Source of the DNA: Firmicutes bacterium UBA5388
GTDB taxonomy: Bacteria; Bacillota; UBA4882; UBA10575
Direction of reading: 5' to 3'
DNA: 10,371 bases
NCBI GenBank assembly: GCA_002409975.1
Contig: DHOO01000140.1
Span: 13,098 to 23,468 of the forward strand
Both the position numbers and the translations under genes were made by a program. This document shows positions 1-7,163 of the stretch, one piece after another (the first letter of the stretch is position 1; each line of letters opens with the position of its first letter). The notes under the pieces were generated by a model. It was not told the origin of the DNA. It saw only the letters and a program-made list of their open reading frames with translations, and searched no databases.

Positions 1-1
1 C

Positions 2-82
2 CCGGCGCACTGGGTAAAAGCGCCGGATTTTGGGACCTACGCCCACCTGATAGTCGTAAAAGCTATCATTTACTATGAGTGA
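2..82 (+). CDS. C-terminal end of an upstream gene (partial), possibly a beta-sandwich sugar-binding protein
   Basis: One frame is open from the window edge to a TGA at 80-82 and gives 26 residues ending in AHLIVVKAIIYYE. The alternating hydrophobic pattern looks like the last beta strand of a jelly-roll domain. It resembles the end of the lipoprotein at 2392-2988 (ANVFFVDAIYIE), so the upstream gene may encode a related glycan-binding protein. It lies 93 bases before the next start on the same strand, with no convincing terminator between, so it may belong to the same operon. A second frame is also open here (to a TGA at 76-78), but its peptide is rich in Arg, Ser and Pro and looks less protein-like. 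Too little is visible to assign a function. Confidence 0.45.
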   Translation, partial: PAHWVKAPDFGTYAHLIVVKAIIYYE

Positions 83-151
83 CGAGCTGCGAGAGGTATT
101 TTCTGAGTTGCGGACAGTAGCAGTGAAATATAGATTAAAGGCCCTATGATG

Positions 152-166
152 CCTCAAAAGAGGAGG
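152..166 (+). promoter_or_regulatory. Ribosome binding site that fixes the start at 176, partly inside a small hairpin
   Basis: AGGAGG at 161-166 lies 9 bases before the ATG at 176 and fixes the start of the GH144-like gene there rather than at the in-frame ATG at 146. CCTC (152-155) can pair with GAGG (160-163) across an AAAA loop, covering half of the site. This could weakly moderate translation. The binding site is clear; the regulatory role is inference. Confidence 0.7.
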
Positions 167-175
167 ATTTTTGTT

Positions 176-2209
176 ATGCGAAAGATCGTACGATTCTTTT
201 TGCTCTTGGCTTTAGTGGCGAGCTTGTTCTGCTGGACAGTTCAGGCGGAAACCGGCAGGCCTGATGCCATTCGGAAACTACTCGCTAAGACTTCCGAAAC
301 AAGCAGAGAAGAAGTGGTTTCTCTCCTGGAGTTGAGTGACGATCAACTTTTGGAGGCCATATCCCGCAAGGCTTTTGATTATTTCTGGCTGGAGGCTAAC
401 CCTAGGAACGGGTTGATTAAGGACCGGAGCACTCCACAGTCGCCATGCAGTATTGCTGCTGTCGGCTTTGGGCTGACAGCGATTCCGGTAGCGGTTGAGC
501 GAGGCTGGATCTCATATGCTGATGGGTATAAACGGGCGTTGACCACTCTCAAAACCTTTGCCGGAGGTAAAGTTGAAGGAAGGAAAGGTTTTTATTACCA
601 TTTTGTGGATATGCATAATGGAAAACGGGTTTGGAATTCTGAACTTTCTTCAATTGATACCGCAATTTTAATAGCCGGGGGGCTTGTTTGTGGGGAGTAT
701 TTTAAGGAGACCAGTGTTGAAAAATATGCCAATAAGTTATATGAAAAAGTTGACTGGCAGTGGATGACCAATGGGGAAGAAACTTTAACGATGGGCTGGG
801 ATCCGCTTACGGGTTTTCTTCATTCTCGCTGGAACGGCTTTAATGAAGGAATTCTTGCCGCTTTGCTGGCGATCGGCTCTCCAACTCATCCTCTTTCCCC
901 GGAAGCCTGGCAGCAGATCTACCGTCCGGTTAAAAATGGGACCTATATCAATTTGCAGGATGAGGTGCTGTTTGTTTATCAATATCCTTTGATCTGGTTC
1001 GACTTGCGCGACAAGGAGGACTATTATGCCAATTATTGGCATAATGCAATTGCTGCCACTAATTACAACCGATTGTTTACTACCTTTAATAAAAGTTTTG
1101 CTACTTATCAGAGGGATATTTGGGGACTGAGCGCCGGAGATGGTCCTACTGGCTATAAAGCTTATGGCGCCTTCAAAGATAAACATGACGGAACAATTAT
1201 TCCCTATGCTTCTGTTGCTTCCCTGCCCTTTACACCTGAGGAGTCGATGAAAGCCATCCGGGGAATGCTTGATAAATTTGGACCATTAGTATGGAGGAAA
1301 TATGGATTTGTTAGCGGTTTTAATGTAGACCGCCAGTGGTTTTCTTCTCAACATATCGGTATCGACCAGGGAGATATGTTATTAATGATCGAAAATTACC
1401 GAACAGGAATGATCTGGGAGTATTTTATGCGGCATCCCAGCGCCCAAAAGGCTTTAAAGCTCGCCGGATTTGTCGATAGTACGTCTGAGTATGCGGTTAC
1501 TCCCGCTTATGCCGTTGAATATGAAACAGCGATGCTCCTGCCTTCTCAAAAAAAGGCCGAAGCGCCCCGGGTGCGAACAACGGTGTTGATTGACGGCGAT
1601 CTCTCGGAATGGCAGGGTATTCCCAGTAACTTAGTTGATGAAGACATGAATGTCCCCGATGGTAACATTACGAAAGTAGATAAAAGTAAAATGAAACTAC
1701 ATAGCTATTTTTATAGTCAGTGGGATGATGAGTGTCTCTATTTAGCGGCAGAGGTCACTGATGATATTATAGTGAACAACCTTTCGCCGGCGGAGCGCGG
1801 CTCATTTTACCGCTCCGATTCCATTGAGTTTTATATTGACCCCGGTAGAAGCGGGGGAGGAGCCGGTCTTTTTAAATTAGCTGTTTTACCTTTCGATACT
1901 CTTGGTAATACTCATGGCGCGCGGCATGAAGATGCCCGACCGGGACCGATTGAAGTAATGGCGCCAAAAACCAAGATTGCGGCGCGGAAAACTGCGACAG
2001 GTTATAATGTTGAAGTTTCAATTCCCTTTGAGTATTTGGGAGTTACACCCGAATCGGGGTTGGTTTTGGGGTTCTGCCATACGGTTATTAACTGTAATGA
2101 CCGGGGGGCGCCCCTCGGCGCCTATGTCCGTGAAAATATGATTGCTTGGAACCCCCTCCCCTCTGTTTGGAGTAATCCGGATTATTGGGGGGAGTTAGTC
2201 TTAAAATAG
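176..2209 (+). CDS. Secreted GH144-like (PF10091 glucoamylase-fold) glucanase with C-terminal CBM9-like domain
   Basis: The protein has 677 residues from the ATG at 176. Residues 1-24 form a signal peptide (basic start, hydrophobic core, cleavage near VQA/E); its one cysteine is not in a lipobox. Residues 60-432 match the PF10091 (alpha/alpha)6-type catalytic domain: SIAAVGFGL, then SSIDTA (158-163) with E156 and D161, FNEG (E224), IGIDQG (D397) and WEYFMRHP. These acidic positions recur in the paralogue at 3150-4421 and are candidate catalytic residues. After a linker, residues 468-677 look like a CBM9/DOMON-type sugar-binding domain: LIDGDLSEW, a DDECLYLAAEVTDD strand pair, YRSDSIEFYIDP. 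Characterised GH144 enzymes are endo-beta-1,2-glucanases, so the likely role is cutting beta-1,2-glucan outside the cytoplasm. PF10091 also covers related families, so another beta-glucan or exo activity is possible. The family call is firm; the substrate is inferred. Confidence 0.87.
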   Translation: MRKIVRFFLLLALVASLFCWTVQAETGRPDAIRKLLAKTSETSREEVVSLLELSDDQLLEAISRKAFDYFWLEANPRNGLIKDRSTPQSPCSIAAVGFGLTAIPVAVERGWISYADGYKRALTTLKTFAGGKVEGRKGFYYHFVDMHNGKRVWNSELSSIDTAILIAGGLVCGEYFKETSVEKYANKLYEKVDWQWMTNGEETLTMGWDPLTGFLHSRWNGFNEGILAALLAIGSPTHPLSPEAWQQIYRPVKNGTYINLQDEVLFVYQYPLIWFDLRDKEDYYANYWHNAIAATNYNRLFTTFNKSFATYQRDIWGLSAGDGPTGYKAYGAFKDKHDGTIIPYASVASLPFTPEESMKAIRGMLDKFGPLVWRKYGFVSGFNVDRQWFSSQHIGIDQGDMLLMIENYRTGMIWEYFMRHPSAQKALKLAGFVDSTSEYAVTPAYAVEYETAMLLPSQKKAEAPRVRTTVLIDGDLSEWQGIPSNLVDEDMNVPDGNITKVDKSKMKLHSYFYSQWDDECLYLAAEVTDDIIVNNLSPAERGSFYRSDSIEFYIDPGRSGGGAGLFKLAVLPFDTLGNTHGARHEDARPGPIEVMAPKTKIAARKTATGYNVEVSIPFEYLGVTPESGLVLGFCHTVINCNDRGAPLGAYVRENMIAWNPLPSVWSNPDYWGELVLK

Positions 2210-2273
2210 GGATTTTCCTATGGCTTTACTGTTGCTGCCCGGAAGGCATTGCTAAAACCTATAATAAAACAAA

Positions 2274-2295
2274 AAGGTAGCGTCTTCGCTACTTT
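2274..2295. terminator. Hairpin after the CBM9-bearing glucanase gene; T tract favours the minus strand
   Basis: GGTAGCG (2276-2282) pairs with CGCTACT (2287-2293) across a TCTT loop, and AA/TT extends the stem. On the plus strand only TTT follows, so termination there would be weak and partial. On the minus strand the stem is followed by TTTTTGTTTT, a good intrinsic-terminator tail, although no minus-strand gene ends nearby. It may act as a partial terminator or as an mRNA 3' protecting structure between the first and second genes. Confidence 0.45.
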
Positions 2296-2329
2296 AAAGG
2301 GGGTGAGGGGGCTCTTTTTTCCCAATAGG

Positions 2330-2350
2330 TATCGAAGGTGTTTCTCGATA
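2330..2350. promoter_or_regulatory. Operator-like inverted repeat upstream of the small lipoprotein gene
   Basis: TATCGA and TCGATA form a perfect 6-bp inverted repeat with a 9-base spacer, 42 bases upstream of the lipoprotein start. The size and spacing suit a dimeric repressor or activator site. The same hexamer also occurs once at 3123-3128 and once at 10330-10335, before two other genes of the locus. It also appears inside coding sequence, so chance cannot be excluded. No clear -35/-10 promoter pair was found around it. Confidence 0.3.
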
Positions 2351-2391
2351 AAAACTAGAGATTAGTAAAAATAAAAATGAGGTGAATAGTA

Positions 2392-2988
2392 ATGAAAAGG
2401 ATGATCTGTGTTGCTCTGCTTTTATCTTTGGTAGCTGTTGGTATGGTGGGTTGCGGGAAAAAAAGCGAGACGCCGACACCGGTGCGGACAGACTTATGGG
2501 GTTTTGAAACAGAAGCGGAAGTGGCGGCCTTTGATAATGATAACACTGATGCCGTTCTTGCTTATGATCAAGTAACTGTTTTTAAGGGGATTGGTTCGAT
2601 TAAAATTACCCCGGGTGGTAAACCGGAAACGAAGATTGCGGCAAAATTGCCTGTTTCCGCATACGATCCTTGGAAGAAAAGCAAAGTTTTTGTTGTCAAT
2701 CTCTATATGGAAGAAGGGATGGATCCAGCTATTAACACAGTATTTCTCGGGATGGCCGATTTAGGTCCCGATGGCGATAGTTGGGACTGGGTGAGCGGTT
2801 CTTTTTATAAGATCAACTCGCCGGTTACGGGATGGAATAAATGCCCGATTGGATTACTGCCATCCATGAAAAATCTTGATTCCACGCATCAATATAAGTT
2901 ATACATAGGTTTTTATAACGAGGATGAGATGAAAATCACAACGGCGCTGGCCAATGTCTTTTTTGTCGATGCCATCTATATTGAGTAG
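2392..2988 (+). CDS. Small lipoprotein, probable jelly-roll glycan-binding protein
   Basis: The protein has 198 residues. The start ATG is preceded by GAGGTGA (2379-2385) with 6 bases between. Residues 1-20 are a lipoprotein signal peptide with the lipobox MVGC, so Cys21 would be lipidated, followed by a short polar linker. The rest starts with LWGFETEAEVAAF (35-47) and closes with FFVDAIYIE. That 'FE...' opening and terminal 'VDAIYIE' strand are typical of galactose-binding-like jelly-roll modules that bind sugars. Aromatics such as W131 and W133 could face a ligand. No catalytic motif is visible. It sits between two GH144-like genes on the same strand, so a role in holding or presenting the same polysaccharide at the surface is plausible. 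I do not recognise a named family; the fold call is by pattern only. Confidence 0.75.
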   Translation: MKRMICVALLLSLVAVGMVGCGKKSETPTPVRTDLWGFETEAEVAAFDNDNTDAVLAYDQVTVFKGIGSIKITPGGKPETKIAAKLPVSAYDPWKKSKVFVVNLYMEEGMDPAINTVFLGMADLGPDGDSWDWVSGSFYKINSPVTGWNKCPIGLLPSMKNLDSTHQYKLYIGFYNEDEMKITTALANVFFVDAIYIE

Positions 2989-3002
2989 TGCTTAAAAGGG
3001 AC

Positions 3003-3014
3003 ATTTTCGAAAAT
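3003..3014. repeat. 12-bp perfect palindrome ATTTTCGAAAAT
   Basis: A self-complementary 12-mer lies 15 bases after the lipoprotein stop codon. With no loop it is not a hairpin terminator; it could be a protein-binding site or a chance feature of AT-rich sequence. An AT-rich stretch downstream (3022-3050) might hold a promoter, but no good -35/-10 pair is visible. Confidence 0.25.
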
Positions 3015-3061
3015 ACTGAATGGTTAATTAATTATCGGTGATAGTGATAGGAGTTTCTCAA

Positions 3062-3095
3062 GTTATAAGTGTGGCTTTTTTGCCACACTTATAAC
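3062..3095 (+). terminator. 14-bp perfect stem-loop between the lipoprotein and second glucanase genes
   Basis: GTTATAAGTGTGGC (3062-3075) pairs perfectly with GCCACACTTATAAC (3082-3095) around a TTTTTT loop. It is followed by GTAAACCC, not a T tract, so it is not a standard intrinsic terminator. It more likely protects the 3' end of the upstream message, marks a processing site, or acts together with the hairpin at 3098-3121. The structure is certain from the sequence; the function is not. Confidence 0.5.
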
Positions 3096-3097
3096 GT

Positions 3098-3123
3098 AAA
3101 CCCATTCTACCCTTTGGGTTTTT
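3098..3123 (+). terminator. Terminator-like hairpin just before the second glucanase gene (possible attenuator)
   Basis: AAACCC (3098-3103) can pair with GGGTTT (3116-3121), or ACCC (3109-3112) with GGGT (3116-3119). Both share the GGGT arm and end in a short T run. The T run ends only 26 bases before the ATG at 3150, leaving no room for a promoter after it, so transcription of that gene must pass through. This fits partial termination or attenuation, with two mutually exclusive stems. The stems are short, so confidence is modest. Confidence 0.4.
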
Positions 3124-3149
3124 ATCGAACAGTTGGGAGGAGTCGATGA

Positions 3150-4421
3150 ATGAAAAGATATTTTTCTAAAATTACCTATCCGATAATACTAATCTTAATT
3201 TTAGCGTCGTTGGTCGGATGCGGGAAAAGCACTATTCCTCAAACCCCAGACCTCCCGGTGGATCTGGTAGAGATATCGCAACGGACATTTAATTACTTTT
3301 GGGAGTTTGCCAACCTCGAGACAGGTTTGGTTTTAGATAAAACTGAAAATAATAAGACGGTGGCCAGTATTGCGGCGACCGGCTTTGGGCTGGCTGCTTT
3401 GCCCATTGGGGTAGAGCAGGGCTGGATCACCAGGGAACAGGGAGAAGAGCGGGCCCTTCGCACCTTAAATTCCTTTGCTACAGGAAACGTAGAGGGAAAA
3501 AATGGATTTTTCATGCACTGGGTCAATTGGGCGACAGGAGGAGGGGTATGGGACCGGGAGGTTTCCTCCATTGATACGGCATTGTTGATCGCCGGGGCAA
3601 TTTTTACCGGCGAGTACTTCGGCGGCGACATTAAAACGCTGGCTGATGAGTTGTACCGGAAGATTGATTGGGAATGGATGACGAATGGCGGAACGACTTT
3701 GAGCATGGGCTGGAAAGATGGGGGTTTTATAACCAGTCGGTGGGGAGATCGGTTTGATGAGGGGCTGTTGGCGACCTTGTTGGCGATGGGCTCTCCGACT
3801 TACCCCATCTTACCCGAGGCCTGGCACGCCATTAACCGTTCGGTGACGAACACCAACCGGTATAACGGAGCAACTCATATCGCACTTCGCGATGAGACCC
3901 TGTTTGTCTACCAGTTTCCTCTGATTTATTTCGACTTGCGAAATACCGGGGATCAGTATACTGATTACTTTGAGAATGCTATCTTAGCTACTAAATACAA
4001 TAGAGATTATACCATGAATTCTGACCGTTATCGTGTTTACGGTGAGGTCTGGGGGTTGAGCGCGGAAGATCAACCTTTTGGCGGGTATAAGGCTTATGGC
4101 GCCCGGGATGGTAACAACGACTGCACTATCGCGCCTTATGCCTCCATTGCCGCCTTGCCTTTTACTCCCGAAGAAGCGTTAGCCTCCATGAAGGGAATGA
4201 TCAATAAGTTCCCCAAGGTTTATGGCGAATACGGTTTTCATGCCGGATTTAATGTCACGGTCAGCCCGCAATGGTACTCCCCAAATTATATCGGGATTGA
4301 CCAAGGCGCTATCTTGTTGATGATTGCCAACTACCAATCGGGAACCGTGTGGGAGTATTTTATGAAGAATCCTTACGTGTTAGAGGCGGTAAAACTGGCC
4401 GGCTTCGATCGCTACCAGTAA
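3150..4421 (+). CDS. Lipoprotein GH144-like (PF10091 glucoamylase-fold) glucanase
   Basis: The protein has 423 residues. GGAGGAG (3136-3142) is 7 bases from the ATG at 3150; an out-of-frame ATG at 3146 opens only a 7-codon frame. The signal peptide ends in a lipobox LVGC, so Cys24 would be lipidated and the enzyme membrane-anchored. Residues 40-420 are a single PF10091 catalytic domain with the same landmarks as the enzyme at 176-2209: SIAATGFGL, E137 with SSIDTA (139-144), FDEG (E204), IGIDQG (D384) and WEYFMKNP. By eye roughly half of the residues match the paralogue in the conserved blocks. It lacks the CBM9-like domain and ends right after the catalytic fold. Probable role: endo-type cleavage of beta-1,2-glucan or a related beta-glucan at the cell surface or in the periplasm, close to the transporter. 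The substrate is inferred from GH144. Confidence 0.87.
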   Translation: MKRYFSKITYPIILILILASLVGCGKSTIPQTPDLPVDLVEISQRTFNYFWEFANLETGLVLDKTENNKTVASIAATGFGLAALPIGVEQGWITREQGEERALRTLNSFATGNVEGKNGFFMHWVNWATGGGVWDREVSSIDTALLIAGAIFTGEYFGGDIKTLADELYRKIDWEWMTNGGTTLSMGWKDGGFITSRWGDRFDEGLLATLLAMGSPTYPILPEAWHAINRSVTNTNRYNGATHIALRDETLFVYQFPLIYFDLRNTGDQYTDYFENAILATKYNRDYTMNSDRYRVYGEVWGLSAEDQPFGGYKAYGARDGNNDCTIAPYASIAALPFTPEEALASMKGMINKFPKVYGEYGFHAGFNVTVSPQWYSPNYIGIDQGAILLMIANYQSGTVWEYFMKNPYVLEAVKLAGFDRYQ

Positions 4422-4568
4422 GAGGAGCTTAGGTACGGGCTAACTTCTACTGATCAGCAAAGCTTCCGGGCTATTTTTCAAGTTACAATGAATTAGAACT
4501 GATTTATCAAAGTTATGATCCGGTTTTATTTTAGGCCAGTAACATGGAAATCATGTTTACCGAAGAAA

Positions 4569-4604
4569 ATAGAGCAGCGGTCCCCTTTGGGACCGCTGCT
4601 CTAT
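4569..4604. terminator. Bidirectional intrinsic terminator between the convergent operons
   Basis: A 16-bp perfect stem (4569-4584 with 4589-4604, core AGCAGCGGTCCC) closes a CTTT loop. On the minus strand it is followed by TTTCTTC and begins 36 bases after the GH35 stop, an excellent terminator for the uptake operon. On the plus strand it is followed by AATAATTATAA, which is weaker, 147 bases after the second glucanase gene. Between 4422 and 4568 only a weak 3-bp stem with ATTTTT (4461-4478) and a short direct repeat CGGGCTA (4436 and 4467) were seen. Confidence 0.88.
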
Positions 4605-4640
4605 AATAATTATAACCATTTAGTATTGTTTAGTTTGGGA

Positions 4641-7067
4641 TTATAATAGTTTTGATGACCGCCAGGAAAGGATAACCAGTTGCTCCTGGTCTCCGGGGAG
4701 CTTTAGAGAAAAACTGCTGTCTACCGGCTGAGCAGTGATTCGGGCGCCGTTTACTGTAATCACAGGAAGAGAAGGGGCAGAGAAGAATAACTCGCAACCA
4801 TCATTACTAAACGCTTTGATCAATAGTTCAACTTGCTCTCCATTTTTCTCGATCCTTAACACTTCACCCGTGGTCCAGAGCAAATAGGCATCATGAAGAC
4901 CTAACGAATAGTGGAGAGGGATCATCACCCCGCTGATCGGTGGTAGTTGCACTGTTCCTTTCTGCGGTAACTTAAAACCTTTCATGTTGGCCAGTTCCTC
5001 CAGGGAAACCTCTGTTTCTTGTGGAATAGGGGTATAGTTTAGCAGAAACAAGAAGGCATAATCCTCTCCCAAGCGCAGGTGATACTGGAGTGCTGGGTTG
5101 GAAAGTTTAACCAAAGAGGGTTCTGGTTCCGGCGCAGCCAGTCTGGCAAAAACCGCAAGGTGCTCTTCGATGTTGTAACCAAAACAGGCGCCAAGCACAG
5201 TGACTTGACCCCGACCAATCCGGCGGGTAAGACCACAACAGGCGCCATCTGTAGTAGTGGCGAATTCTGTTGTTTCCCTGTTGTCGGTTCTCTCCGTCTT
5301 AAATACGCGGATCGGTGATAGAACATTGATATCCTTAAACTCAAAGATCTCAATTTTAGCATTCTCCGGGCAGACACGGGGTGTTCCTTCGTTAATACCA
5401 AAACGTTTCTTCATCAGCTGACAGGGGTTAAGGCGCAGATCCCGATCAGGAAGGCCGGGCCAGATCAAAAGGTGGCCGCCTTGTTCCACGTAGGTAACCA
5501 GCTGTTCTTGAGTCGCCGGGTCCATATATTCCAGAGATAATACCCATAGTTGCCGATATTTTTCCGGATCGGCTTTCGTAATTTCGGGATCAATGAATTC
5601 AAACTCTCGGTTCTGCATCGTCATTATCCGGAGAAAGCCGTCAAAGAAGTAGGTGTTGCGCATGGTTTTTGGATCATACTGTAAGCCAATGGCTTGGGGT
5701 TCGATTTTAGGAACACCGCCAAAAACCGGGTAGAAAAACTCGTCATGAAAGTAAGGACGATAGAAGAGCACACCAGTGGTTACCGGCTTTTCGGTTTGAA
5801 GTAATGCCGGGCCGAAGGTTTTAATGATCTGTCCCAGCTTTTTAGTGACGGGATATAGTCCATTCTCGGTTCCGTCAGTTCCGAGAGGAGTTTCCCAATA
5901 GAAAGTGGGTCCTAAAGCTCCGCGACCCGGGGGGTTTTGGCCTTGAGAGAACATATATAGATTCATACCGGACATGCCCCGAGCGAGACAAGCCAGGTAA
6001 AAAAGTTCCATCTCATTGGGGAAGGTATGAACATTATGCTCTCTCGTCCCCGCTTGCTGTTCAGCGGCCCAGACTGGTTTCATTCCACCCTGCACCGCGC
6101 GGACCATCTCATTGATGATTAGATCGTCATGAAGATTGCGATAGTTAGGGTTTTCTGGAATATGGTCGATTCCTAAAAGCAGTTCAGGATGGCGATGAAT
6201 AATTTCGGCGTAGAAGGAGATGTTTACCGGGTATTCGGCGCCTCGGCCAAAGACCCACCCTGGAATATTATGGAATAGTTGCACCTCTATTTTATGATTA
6301 CGAATCTCCTCAATGAGCCAGGATAAGTATTCGGCGTAATACCAACGGTGAAAATCGTGCCAATCTTGCCACCGGATGAATTCCGCCACCGTTGTTGCGG
6401 GCTGCTTTGGTGGACAAACTTCTTTAAAGTTACAGTAAGCGCTCTGATACGCCTCGTTCATTTCTTCAATCGAACGATAACTCTTGGAAAGAAACGTATG
6501 GTAATAATCGAGAACTACCTGGCTGGTGTCGGCGGTCCCGGCTAACCAGTTAAAGAGCCCAACTTCATTGCAGACCTGCATCATCAGGAGCGGTCCACCC
6601 CTGGAGATCTGATGGGGAACCAAAAGGGGAAGGAGCGCGTTGTACCATTTTCGTATATACTCCTTAAAAACCGGATGTAAATAGGTAACCATCTCTAAAC
6701 CTTCGGCTTTAATCTGAGGGTGGGTCCGGAGTAACCAGTCGGGAAGCCCCCGGTCTTGGAATTCAGCTAAGATATAGGGACCCGGTTTAACTGACAGATA
6801 TAATCCTTCAGCGATGACGGCTTGAATAAAACCTAACAGATCACGTTGGGGATTGGTTTCTCCGCAGAAATCGAAACAGCCTTCCGAGTATTCATGCCAT
6901 GACCATGGAATATAAGTGGAGACGGTATTAGCCCCAGCCGCTTTTAGCTTGCGCAGATGAGTCGGCCAGAACTGACGTTCGATGCGAAAGTAATGAATCT
7001 CCCCACTATAAAGAAAGAAAGGTTGACCGTTTAAATAGAAACCATTTTGTTTAGTAGTAAAGATCAC
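4641..7067 (-). CDS. Cytoplasmic GH35-family glycosidase/transglycosidase with GH42-like amidotransferase-fold domain
   Basis: The protein has 808 residues with a GTG start; AGGAGG (7075-7080) is 7 bases upstream. There is no signal peptide. Residues 8-400 form a GH35 TIM barrel: FYLNGQPFFLYSGEIHYFRI, STYIPWSWHE, VKPGPYILAEF, then QVCNEVG with E168 as the likely acid/base and PVWAAEQQAG with E336 as the likely nucleophile. Residues 428-640 resemble the glutamine-amidotransferase-like domain of GH42 (LVTYVEQGGHLLIWPGLP, GRGQVTVLGACFGYN), and beta domains finish the protein. It is the last gene of the uptake operon, 96 bases after the second permease gene, so it should act on the imported sugar inside the cell. 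The default name would be beta-galactosidase. Because it is clustered with GH144-like enzymes, activity on beta-1,2-gluco-oligosaccharides is a real alternative; a GH35 member from Ignavibacterium album acting on such linkages is known to me from the literature. The family is firm; the substrate is inferred. Confidence 0.87.
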   Translation of the reverse strand: MIFTTKQNGFYLNGQPFFLYSGEIHYFRIERQFWPTHLRKLKAAGANTVSTYIPWSWHEYSEGCFDFCGETNPQRDLLGFIQAVIAEGLYLSVKPGPYILAEFQDRGLPDWLLRTHPQIKAEGLEMVTYLHPVFKEYIRKWYNALLPLLVPHQISRGGPLLMMQVCNEVGLFNWLAGTADTSQVVLDYYHTFLSKSYRSIEEMNEAYQSAYCNFKEVCPPKQPATTVAEFIRWQDWHDFHRWYYAEYLSWLIEEIRNHKIEVQLFHNIPGWVFGRGAEYPVNISFYAEIIHRHPELLLGIDHIPENPNYRNLHDDLIINEMVRAVQGGMKPVWAAEQQAGTREHNVHTFPNEMELFYLACLARGMSGMNLYMFSQGQNPPGRGALGPTFYWETPLGTDGTENGLYPVTKKLGQIIKTFGPALLQTEKPVTTGVLFYRPYFHDEFFYPVFGGVPKIEPQAIGLQYDPKTMRNTYFFDGFLRIMTMQNREFEFIDPEITKADPEKYRQLWVLSLEYMDPATQEQLVTYVEQGGHLLIWPGLPDRDLRLNPCQLMKKRFGINEGTPRVCPENAKIEIFEFKDINVLSPIRVFKTERTDNRETTEFATTTDGACCGLTRRIGRGQVTVLGACFGYNIEEHLAVFARLAAPEPEPSLVKLSNPALQYHLRLGEDYAFLFLLNYTPIPQETEVSLEELANMKGFKLPQKGTVQLPPISGVMIPLHYSLGLHDAYLLWTTGEVLRIEKNGEQVELLIKAFSNDGCELFFSAPSLPVITVNGARITAQPVDSSFSLKLPGDQEQLVILSWRSSKLL

Positions 7068-7163
7068 TTTTCAGCCTCCTGTTGTTATTCTAAAGTAATA
7101 GATTAAACTTCCTTGTTCCTATGAACTGCTTCTGGAGTAAACTCCCCCACGATGGTCCCCTGA

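Noticed and set aside
2..26. Perfect 7-bp GC-rich stem (CCGGCGC with GCGCCGG) followed by ATTTT, considered as a terminator or riboswitch part.
   Set aside because: It falls inside the probable coding tail of the upstream gene, the T run is short, and the following sequence matches no riboswitch consensus I know.
146..175. Longer N-terminus for the first glucanase starting at the ATG at 146.
   Set aside because: The strong AGGAGG at 161-166 lies inside that extension at ideal distance from the ATG at 176, and the signal peptide begins properly at 176.
785..1186. Minus-strand open frame of 133 codons inside the first glucanase gene.
   Set aside because: It is antisense to a well-conserved catalytic domain, has no protein-family features, and similar antisense frames occur in the other genes (3293-3706, 5039-5401).
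2299..2311. G-rich tract GGGGGTGAGGGGG considered as a G-quadruplex or a terminator with the later TTTTTT.
   Set aside because: Only two long G runs are present, so at best a two-tetrad structure; the adjacent GAG/CTC stem is too short for a terminator.
3146..3169. Seven-codon upstream frame (MNEKIFF) overlapping the second glucanase start.
   Set aside because: The ATG at 3150 is better spaced from the binding site and opens the lipoprotein signal peptide; the short frame is most likely chance.
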